64,000 nt of DNA from positions 62,001-126,000 of the forward strand of contig JAZRKP010000084.1 in NCBI GenBank assembly GCA_045646365.1. Reading direction: 5' to 3'. Each line of letters starts with the position of its first letter. Within the stretch, counting starts at the first letter, position 1. This DNA comes from SIG454 sp045646365. Its GTDB lineage: Bacteria > Bacillota > Clostridia > Monoglobales > Monoglobaceae. Positions 1 through 7,045 of the stretch are shown here, one piece after another. Below the pieces are notes generated by a model, which did not search any database, was not told the origin of the DNA, and saw nothing but the letters and a program-made list of their open reading frames with translations. The position numbers were made by a program, and so were the translations under genes.

Positions 1-1339
1 AATGACTCTGCGCTTTTTCATCTTCAAGTCCGAATGCAGTTATTATCATTTTAACAAACTCTTCACGGGTTACTGTTCTGTCAGGAAGAAACATTCCATT
101 TCCAACACCGGAAACAACTCCCATTTCCTGCATTTCAGAAATCGCACCATACGCCCAATGATTCTCGGAAACATCGCTAAATTTTGCAACTGTCGAAACA
201 GCTGCCTCTTCTTGCTCATTCTTTGGAGTTTCTTCTATGGCGAAATTATTCTTAGCAGGAGCTTTTCCGCCTGAAGAACCGCCGCCGCCCGACGAGCCTC
301 CTCCGCCACCGCCTGAACCGCCTGACGGTTCTGTTTTAACGGCGGACTTCAATGCTTCAAGAAACAACTTTACGGTATAAGGTTTGCTTTCGGATATATC
401 ATCAATAAGCTTTGCATTAACTTTTGAATCTGCTGACTTTTTGTATGTTTTATATTCCTCAGTTTCATCTATTTCAAGAATTGCCGAATAGCCTTTAATC
501 TTATCCTCTATATTTGAAATTCTTGCATTATTTATAATATAAAGAGCTGATACCTTTCCGTACATTTTTTCCATATCATAGACAGAATCATAAGGTGCAT
601 TCTTTAAAACAGCCTCTTTAAGCCATGCTTTTTTTGCACTATCCCTGATATCTTCAAATTCAACATTTCCAAAGGTGAAGTTCTGTCTTTCCACCATTTC
701 TCCGCCGAGGCTTTCATCTCCACCATTAACTATCGCCAACACTTCCGCCTCATTGTATGTTCCAGCAAACTCTTCTTCTGTTAATGTCTTATTCGCACCA
801 AGCTCAACAATCTTATCGCAAATCGCATTCTTAATTTTTTCGTCATAGCCTGCATATTCATCAAAATTAACACCAATGGTTTTAAGTATTGCTCTGTTTT
901 CCGTATCGCTTAATTCATTTTCTATCAATTCTGAAGCAGTATCAGTTTCTTGCAGAATTAAAACTATCCTGTCTATAAATTCATTTCTGTCCTCTTCGCT
1001 TGCATAGACAAATTCTTCAAAAAACATTTCATAGCCATCAGATATACGGATTTTATATGTTCCGGTTTCCTTAAGCCCAAATGAAAAATCAAATTTATTA
1101 TCAAATGAAAACGGGATTTCTCCAAAGCCGGCTATATCTGAAAATGCAGGTTTTGCTACCTCATTTTTATATACTTCGTATGTAATCCTTTCTCCGTTGT
1201 CCCAGCTACCCGATACCGTCACTATCCCCTCTGACAGGGTTATTTTTTCTATCGTAGTGTCTGCAAAAACACCACTTTGAAGCACAATAACACTGACCAG
1301 CAGAACAATCATCGGCAATCCAAATTTTTTCATTCTCAT
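1..1339 (-). CDS. SLH-domain surface protein (partial, C-terminus off window)
   Basis: The minus-strand reading frame is open from about 1339 to the window edge, so the C-terminal end is missing. It starts MRMKKFGLP with a signal peptide of about 22 residues ending near FA-DT. Next come an Ig-like stretch of about 90 residues, a mostly charged helical region, a Gly/Ser-rich linker (about 290-350) and one SLH repeat beginning FSDVSENHWAYGAI, with a second cut by the edge. SLH repeats anchor proteins to secondary cell wall polymers, so this is probably a surface protein. It has the same architecture as the gene at 5341-7014, and the two look like paralogs. A good promoter lies at 1489-1518 with a leader of about 140 nt. 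The start could also be the Met two codons downstream. No catalytic motif is seen. Confidence 0.85.
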   Translation of the reverse strand, partial: MRMKKFGLPMIVLLVSVIVLQSGVFADTTIEKITLSEGIVTVSGSWDNGERITYEVYKNEVAKPAFSDIAGFGEIPFSFDNKFDFSFGLKETGTYKIRISDGYEMFFEEFVYASEEDRNEFIDRIVLILQETDTASELIENELSDTENRAILKTIGVNFDEYAGYDEKIKNAICDKIVELGANKTLTEEEFAGTYNEAEVLAIVNGGDESLGGEMVERQNFTFGNVEFEDIRDSAKKAWLKEAVLKNAPYDSVYDMEKMYGKVSALYIINNARISNIEDKIKGYSAILEIDETEEYKTYKKSADSKVNAKLIDDISESKPYTVKLFLEALKSAVKTEPSGGSGGGGGGSSGGGGSSGGKAPAKNNFAIEETPKNEQEEAAVSTVAKFSDVSENHWAYGAISEMQEMGVVSGVGNGMFLPDRTVTREEFVKMIITAFGLEDEKAQSH

Positions 1340-1488
1340 TTTCCATTCTTTCCTTTCTTTTATAATTTAAAAATATTCACAAATCGTTTTAATAAAAAAT
1401 TTTCTAAATCAGGTTTTAATATGCATTTAACACAATTTTTATTAAAATTTACAGATTTTGCAACTATTTTATATATAACTTTTGTTTC

Positions 1489-1518
1489 ATTATAATATCA
1501 TTTATCTTTCTCAGTCAA
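1489..1518 (-). promoter_or_regulatory. Sigma-A-like promoter for the partial SLH gene
   Basis: On the minus strand TTGACT (1513-1518) and TATAAT (1489-1494) are separated by 18 nt. A copy of CATAAATCGTGA lies directly upstream of the -35 box, the usual place for an activator of the AraC family. Confidence 0.6.
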
Positions 1519-1520
1519 TA

Positions 1521-1532
1521 CATAAATCGTGA
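1521..1532 (+). repeat. 12-bp direct repeat copy 1 (candidate AraC-type operator)
   Basis: CATAAATCGTGA is identical to 1658-1669. This copy lies just upstream of the -35 box of the SLH promoter on the minus strand. Similarity extends beyond the 12-mer (a following A-rich AATAT in both copies). Confidence 0.45.
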
Positions 1533-1646
1533 AAAAATATGCACAAATGTTATTTGAACTCTTCTGCGACTATTTTACTTAAACCATAACCCTCGCTCAC
1601 TAAATTATTTATAAATCTTTGCTTCATTTTCTATATAGTTTAACTC

Positions 1647-1675
1647 TTTACAAAATGCATAAATCGTGATAGAAT
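1647..1675 (+). promoter_or_regulatory. Sigma-A-like promoter of the AraC-type gene, with operator-like repeat in its spacer
   Basis: TTTACA (1647-1652), a 17-nt spacer and TAGAAT (1670-1675). The second copy of CATAAATCGTGA (1658-1669) fills most of the spacer, where a bound regulator would block RNA polymerase. This is consistent with autorepression (inference). Confidence 0.55.
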
Positions 1676-1706
1676 ATATAAAAATACGACTTTGGAGGTC
1701 TATTTT

Positions 1707-2546
1707 ATGATTTTTTATAACAGTTTTGCCAAAAATTATCCCCTAATCTGTCGCATAACAAGTCTTGAAGTTTCTTCAGATATTTCTGTTGTTGAAATTG
1801 GATATAACCGCACTCCTGCAGATTTCTATCAAAAAATGAAAAGAGATACTTATATTCTCCATTACATAGAGTCTGGGAAAGGGACTTTTATGGATACTCC
1901 ATTTGATAAATCAAACGGATATCTTGTTGTTCCCAAAGAAAACGAAATCATTATTTCTGACTCGGAAGAGCCGTACGAGAGCTATTGGATTATGTTCAGA
2001 GGCACTAATGCCGCAAAGGTCATTTCTCTGCTCAATCTGAGTCATAACTGCGTTTTTCCTTTTAAACATAACCGTGAATGTATCAGCATTATAAAGGAAG
2101 CTCTTTTTCGGGAGAACTATGCCAATGACTATGAAGAGAGCTATACGCTCCAGTCGGTTTTTTATAAACTTCTCGCAATTCACACAAAAGATTCAATAGA
2201 CGAAAAAAATATGCTCCCTTCCGTTGCTCAGAAGGTTGCATACCTTATAGAAAAAAGTTATTTCACGTCAATAACTATTTCTGATATAGCGAAGAATTTC
2301 CATATCAGCCGAAACTATTTATATACGCTTTTCAAGCAGGAATACGGTATGTCCCCACAGGATTATCTTATTTCTTATCGAATTGAAAAAGCCAAAAAAT
2401 TGTTAAAAAAGAATCAAAGCAACTTCTCAATTAAGGAAATTGCATCGGCTGTTGGTATTGATAATCCTTTATATTTTTCCCGCCTTTTTAAGAACAGAAC
2501 AGGCACATCCCCTTCTAAATACAAAAAACTAAACCGCGAAACATAA
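1707..2546 (+). CDS. AraC family transcriptional regulator
   Basis: The protein is about 279 residues: an N-terminal cupin-like sensing region (roughly 15-140) and two C-terminal helix-turn-helix motifs (about 180-275, including ISDIAKNFHISRNYLYTLFKQEYG and the second HTH near EIASAVGIDNPLYFSRLFK). The family usually senses a sugar and activates nearby catabolic genes. I chose the ATG at 1707 because GGAGG sits 8 nt upstream; the TTG at 1692 overlaps that ribosome binding site. It is divergent from the partial SLH gene and converges on the exoprotein run, so it likely controls one or both. The ligand is unknown. Confidence 0.9.
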   Translation: MIFYNSFAKNYPLICRITSLEVSSDISVVEIGYNRTPADFYQKMKRDTYILHYIESGKGTFMDTPFDKSNGYLVVPKENEIIISDSEEPYESYWIMFRGTNAAKVISLLNLSHNCVFPFKHNRECISIIKEALFRENYANDYEESYTLQSVFYKLLAIHTKDSIDEKNMLPSVAQKVAYLIEKSYFTSITISDIAKNFHISRNYLYTLFKQEYGMSPQDYLISYRIEKAKKLLKKNQSNFSIKEIASAVGIDNPLYFSRLFKNRTGTSPSKYKKLNRET

Positions 2547-2630
2547 AAGTTATGTAGTATTGCTTCTAAAAAATATATTTTAAGCATAATCCTCAAATAA
2601 ATTTACAATATCCACTGTTGTATATATAAC

Positions 2631-2683
2631 TGAACCGACCCCCAAAAGTTAGAATAAAATCTAACGATTGTGAGGTCGGTTCA
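2631..2683. repeat. Short palindrome resembling abutted IS3/IS150-type terminal inverted repeats
   Basis: Outer arms TGAACCGACC (2631-2640) and GGTCGGTTCA (2674-2683) pair perfectly, and inner arms GTTAGA (2648-2653) and TCTAAC (2660-2665) enclose a 6-nt loop. The left half, TGAACCGACCCCCAAAAGTT, closely resembles the ends of IS3-family (IS150-group) elements, and the right half is its imperfect complement. There is no transposase and no clear target-site duplication. It lies between convergent genes (stops at 2546 and 2721), so it may now act as a bidirectional terminator. Confidence 0.55.
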
Positions 2684-2720
2684 ATCATCTGAGTATTTTT
2701 AATATGATATTAAAACAAAA

Positions 2721-5339
2721 TTATTTATAGACAAACATACTTCTTGTCACACCAAGATATGTGTGGAAAAACAATCTTGACGGATTGTTTTTTTCATGCT
2801 GGAAATCAAGAATTTCGCTATAATCCCCTGTATAAATTGTGTCAGTTTCTTTATCGTATATTGTAAGTTTCAAAGACCCGACAGCCGCTCTTTCTGTCTC
2901 TTCCCCACCTTTTATAGGCGACCAGGAGACAACCCCTCCGTTAAGTTTAGCTAATGCAAAACCAAAAGAGAGCTGGGTTGGTGTTCTATAATATGTTTCT
3001 GTTCCATATGTTTCACCCTGTTTGTATAACAAAGAACCTTTGCCGTTATCTATAAAGTTTGACGGAATTTCACCTGCGCTATGGTCATATACAATCTCCG
3101 CAGATATTACTTCGCCTGCTTTGTTTTTATACACAGCGACAATATCACCTTTTTCCATTCCCGAAACACAGTTTTCGGCTTCTACAACTGCAGTTTGGTA
3201 ACCCCCGTTGTAATATCCGCCAAGTTGAAGAAGAATGTCTCCATCCTCAGTTATAACTTCAGAAATTTCATCCAGCATAATAATCGGCTCTGCTTCATCT
3301 TTTTTCTTAGTACTATTTGATTTTGCAATCATAACATCCACATAGCCACTATTTTTACTTCTATAATAAATTTCAGCAGATGTACTGGCTTCATTATAAA
3401 CAAAATGTTGAGAATACGGCGCGATGTAATAATATTTATCATCCGCATCTGTGTTCTCCGGCACATAAAATGTTATAGTTGAACTTCCAAATAATGCCTT
3501 TAAACCAAATCTTCCCGACTGATACCAATGTTTCTGAGTTGCATCATAAGCCGGATAAAGCGAATAATCCTCATCTTCATAGGAATTCTGAACCAATGCA
3601 GTGTCAATATTTTTTATTTTTCCTGACGAATTCAACTCAAACTCTATAAGCTGTGGCTTTGTTTCACCCTTTTTATAAGTATCATCAAAATACGATTTTA
3701 TAACCGTCGGATTTTTATACGCATCCCCATCGATTACTACACGGTCTGCCCCATTTACAGTTATCATTTCATTATTTTCTGTAAATATTTTAAACACAAC
3801 AGAGTCATCGAATGCTTCACTTGATTGTATTGCACGAACAAGATAACCATATATCATCTTTCTTTCCACAGATGGTCCTATGTATGAAATATTTCCAAAA
3901 TTATCAAGATAATATCTGTATTTTTCACCAACGGCAGTTTCACTTTTGAAAATTTCAATATAACTTTTTTCTACAGGATATGAAACTCCGTCGACTTTAA
4001 CCATATCTTTCCCGGTTGCTGTTAATGTCCCATCAACATAATTGTCTGAAACGATAATTTTCACCATATCTCCATTTATTGATTCCGCAACAGACAATAC
4101 AGAATTATCTGGAATATCTTCTATTTTGATTTTTTCTTTGTCCAGAACAATTTCAAAGTATTCCTTATCTTTCAGATTTATCAAATCATTAACTTTAAGT
4201 TTATTATAAAGTTTATAATTTTGCAAATCTATAGCATTTAAGTAAAAATTTCTGTAATTTTCGATAATAACAACATTATATTTATTATCATTATCTGAAT
4301 CCTTAAATGTTATAGTTCCTTTTCCGCTTGACAAATTTTTCATAGTCTCTTCAATTTTATTTGAAAGTGGCATACCATTGTAGACCAATATATGTTCATC
4401 CTCAAGGGAAATTGTTTTTGGCTTATCCGCCGTATTATCACGGAAAACCAGCATTTGTTTCCCGTCATATTCGCTATATAAGTCAAGAGATACGGTATAA
4501 TCCGCAAGCTTTTGTTTTTCATTACTCATGTAAACAATTGTATTTGAATCATCATCGTAAAAATACTTTACATAATTTCCAAGAAATTCACTTTCGTCAA
4601 AATCTTCACTCACACTATACTGTTTTCCTGAAATAATTATCCTTTTATACTCCATAACATTATCGGTGTAAAGACTTCCTCCATGCAATGATTCAACAGT
4701 TCCTTCTCCATAGTCAAGAGAAAATGCATTAGAAAGCAATGTATCCGCATTGTCACCATAAACAATACTATCATCGGACATACCGCTTATTCCGTAAATT
4801 TCACACTGGAGTGCATCATATACAAGTTCCATTGCCTCTGTATATGAAATATTTTCATACACCCCACCTTTGTCTATATCCAGCATAGATGCAATTTTCA
4901 AATACCCCTTTGGCCATTCAGCATACGCCATTGCAAGCCCTTTATATCCCAGTGAGTTCAAAATCATTGTATATGCTTCACCGTAGGTTATACTGTCTTT
5001 AGGTCTGAATTTGCCATCGGAACTTTTTGAAATAACGCCATGTGTATAAAGCGCATCAATATGAGAGAACGCATAGCTGTCTGTCGGAACATCTATATAT
5101 TTTCTGTCTGACGGGGTGTAGTTTGTGTCAAACCCATTTGCATTGGCTATATAATATGCAAAATCTTCTCTGGATACATTAGCATTATATGAACTCTTAT
5201 CTATCTGTTCGGTAATGCCAAGCTTTTCCATAAATTTAATCTGATAAGTCTTTTGAATATCATCAGCTTTTACACCGGAAAAACCAACTCCAAGCAAAAC
5301 ACAAATCATCAAAAGAACGCTTAATCCTTTTCTACGCAT
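2721..5339 (-). CDS. Large secreted protein with N-terminal SLH repeats
   Basis: The protein is about 872 residues. A signal peptide (about 1-25, ending near VKA-DD) is followed by two or three degenerate SLH repeats (about 35-170, with FAYYIANANGFD and the REDF and FRPKDSITYGEAYTM signatures), then about 650 residues of beta-rich sequence I cannot assign to a family. The start is the ATG at 5339 because AAGGAGG lies 8 nt upstream; the longer ORF start at 5372 would overlap the upstream gene. Only 1 nt separates it from the preceding stop, so its ribosome binding site lies inside the previous gene and translation is probably coupled. It is the last gene of the minus-strand exoprotein run. Likely a cell-surface structural or glycan-binding protein (inference). 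Confidence 0.85.
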   Translation of the reverse strand: MRRKGLSVLLMICVLLGVGFSGVKADDIQKTYQIKFMEKLGITEQIDKSSYNANVSREDFAYYIANANGFDTNYTPSDRKYIDVPTDSYAFSHIDALYTHGVISKSSDGKFRPKDSITYGEAYTMILNSLGYKGLAMAYAEWPKGYLKIASMLDIDKGGVYENISYTEAMELVYDALQCEIYGISGMSDDSIVYGDNADTLLSNAFSLDYGEGTVESLHGGSLYTDNVMEYKRIIISGKQYSVSEDFDESEFLGNYVKYFYDDDSNTIVYMSNEKQKLADYTVSLDLYSEYDGKQMLVFRDNTADKPKTISLEDEHILVYNGMPLSNKIEETMKNLSSGKGTITFKDSDNDNKYNVVIIENYRNFYLNAIDLQNYKLYNKLKVNDLINLKDKEYFEIVLDKEKIKIEDIPDNSVLSVAESINGDMVKIIVSDNYVDGTLTATGKDMVKVDGVSYPVEKSYIEIFKSETAVGEKYRYYLDNFGNISYIGPSVERKMIYGYLVRAIQSSEAFDDSVVFKIFTENNEMITVNGADRVVIDGDAYKNPTVIKSYFDDTYKKGETKPQLIEFELNSSGKIKNIDTALVQNSYEDEDYSLYPAYDATQKHWYQSGRFGLKALFGSSTITFYVPENTDADDKYYYIAPYSQHFVYNEASTSAEIYYRSKNSGYVDVMIAKSNSTKKKDEAEPIIMLDEISEVITEDGDILLQLGGYYNGGYQTAVVEAENCVSGMEKGDIVAVYKNKAGEVISAEIVYDHSAGEIPSNFIDNGKGSLLYKQGETYGTETYYRTPTQLSFGFALAKLNGGVVSWSPIKGGEETERAAVGSLKLTIYDKETDTIYTGDYSEILDFQHEKNNPSRLFFHTYLGVTRSMFVYK

Positions 5340-5340
5340 A

Positions 5341-7014
5341 TTATACACCTCCTTGTAATTGTAAAATTCCATACATCATTTTTGCCGCCTCAGCTCTCGT
5401 CGCAAAAGCTTTAGGAGCAAAATTCTCACCGTCAACCCCATTGATAATTTCAAGTAATTTCAATCTATATACTGCTTCCTTTGCATAATCTGAAATACTC
5501 GTATCATCACTGAATTTCTCATATTCACCTAAATTTCTGCTAAAATCATTACTTATGTATGCTCCGGCTCTGTTTATCATAACCGCCATATCTTGCCTTG
5601 TAATATTTTCGCCGACGCCAAACAACTCCGAACTTTTCCCCTGCACAATTGCCGCACCAACTGCCTTTTGCAAAAATTCATAGTACCACGCCTCTTTATC
5701 AGTGTCAATAAAGTTTATGTCCGCCATCTGCTGATTCGGGATAAGTGCACGGACCAATATAGCAGTAAATTCTTCTCTTGTTATATTGTCATTGGGACAG
5801 AATAAATTTTCACCTTTTCCATTCAGAATTCCATTTTCAGCCAAAGCAATAATCGCTTCCTCTGCCCACGAAACGGTATATAAATCGCTAAATATAGTAA
5901 TTGGATATGTTTCATCATCACTTGAGTCAGTTGCAGGAGATTCTATGGCAACAGAAGGAACCGTCGTAACGGAATCTCCTTTTGAACTTCCAGATGACGA
6001 ACCCCCTCCGCCGCCTCCACCATTTCCGCCTCCGCTTGATTCGGATTTATAGTTATTAAAAGCGTATGCCAAATCAGCAAATGTATCAAAGTTTTTATTC
6101 ATAATGTGTATATACTGTTTTTCGCTACCGCTTGAACTTATACCTATTTCATCAGAGAATCGTTTCATAAGGGCTCTGACATTATCCACACCATCCGGCT
6201 TTTCAACAACTGACAAAATAAAGCTTTCCAGCAAGGCGACATCAAATTTTTCAAAGGAATTAAACTTTTTGTTTTCCAGGCGTTTTTTCATCCTTTCTCC
6301 TGTTTTAGTTGTAACATAATATTTTGTGTACCAATCTGCTAACTCACCGTTGTTCAGACAAAAGCTTTCTGCATCGCTTATAATGTTACTCACTTTTCCA
6401 TCTTCCAATGCAGTTATAGCAACCGCTTTATTCATTACGAATGAAACATTTGAAAGAGACAGACTTATGTTTTCCCTGTCCAGATATTCATACACCAATG
6501 CTGCCGCTTTATCAGAGGCAGAAGAATCAACATATTCCTTTTTAGCTATATACAAATCATAATAATTATTCTCTATATAGTTTGCAATCTTAGCTGTGCT
6601 TACCGCTTTGTCAGATTCAGCTATTGTTTCATTTATATCAGCTATTATGCTTTCAGATGCAACCGTGTTTGCAATAACTATCTTTTCTATGTTATAATAG
6701 TCTTCACCTGTTATCTTAACGGTATATAGTCCCGATTTCGGATTTTCGCCCGTAACTTTGAACTTTAAAGAGATATTTCCGTTTTCATCAGTTTTTACAA
6801 CTTTGCTGAATACCAATACATCGCTGTATCTGATACTGTCTTCCAAATCTGAAAAATCTGTGTCAGGTGCATAAACTTCAATATTCATAAAAGTATTTGC
6901 AATCTCGATATTCTCACTAATTTCAACACGAAGATATCCCAAATCAGTAACCTTTGCATGACACACAGTTACAATCATCAGCATTGCAACTACAAAAGCA
7001 AATAACTTCTTCAT
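5341..7014 (-). CDS. Surface protein with Gly/Ser linker and three C-terminal SLH repeats
   Basis: The protein is 557 residues. Signal peptide 1-20 (ending CHA-KV), Ig-like beta region about 22-115, helical region about 120-320, Gly/Ser linker at about 324-347, and three SLH repeats from about 370 to the end (FSDLYTVSWAEEAI, FIDTDKEAWYYEFLQKAV, FSDDTSISDYAKEAVYRLK). SLH domains bind pyruvylated wall polymers, so the N-terminal part would be displayed outward. The layout matches the partial gene at 1-1339. It follows the clan-A glycosidase gene by 31 nt and is coupled to the next SLH gene. It has no enzyme motif; a scaffold or wall-organising role is inference. Confidence 0.88.
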   Translation of the reverse strand: MKKLFAFVVAMLMIVTVCHAKVTDLGYLRVEISENIEIANTFMNIEVYAPDTDFSDLEDSIRYSDVLVFSKVVKTDENGNISLKFKVTGENPKSGLYTVKITGEDYYNIEKIVIANTVASESIIADINETIAESDKAVSTAKIANYIENNYYDLYIAKKEYVDSSASDKAAALVYEYLDRENISLSLSNVSFVMNKAVAITALEDGKVSNIISDAESFCLNNGELADWYTKYYVTTKTGERMKKRLENKKFNSFEKFDVALLESFILSVVEKPDGVDNVRALMKRFSDEIGISSSGSEKQYIHIMNKNFDTFADLAYAFNNYKSESSGGGNGGGGGGGSSSGSSKGDSVTTVPSVAIESPATDSSDDETYPITIFSDLYTVSWAEEAIIALAENGILNGKGENLFCPNDNITREEFTAILVRALIPNQQMADINFIDTDKEAWYYEFLQKAVGAAIVQGKSSELFGVGENITRQDMAVMINRAGAYISNDFSRNLGEYEKFSDDTSISDYAKEAVYRLKLLEIINGVDGENFAPKAFATRAEAAKMMYGILQLQGGV

Positions 7015-7045
7015 TATTCGTCATTCCTTTCCAATTCGTTATCGT

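Larger units (their letters stand above)
1340..1706. other. Divergent intergenic region, SLH gene / araC-type gene
   Basis: This 367-base AT-rich gap has no convincing gene. It holds one sigma-A-like promoter in each direction (1489-1518 minus, 1647-1675 plus) and two exact copies of a 12-bp direct repeat (1521-1532 and 1658-1669) that sit at promoter-relevant positions. The ORF at 1277-1495 on the plus strand overlaps the SLH leader and looks spurious. Confidence 0.6.

Noticed and set aside
2..274. Plus-strand ORF at the left edge
   Set aside because: It is the complement of the partial SLH gene, whose minus-strand frame has signal peptide, linker and SLH motifs.
6000..6052. Pro-rich plus-strand stretch as a coding repeat
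   Set aside because: It is the reverse complement of the Gly/Ser linker of the SLH protein.
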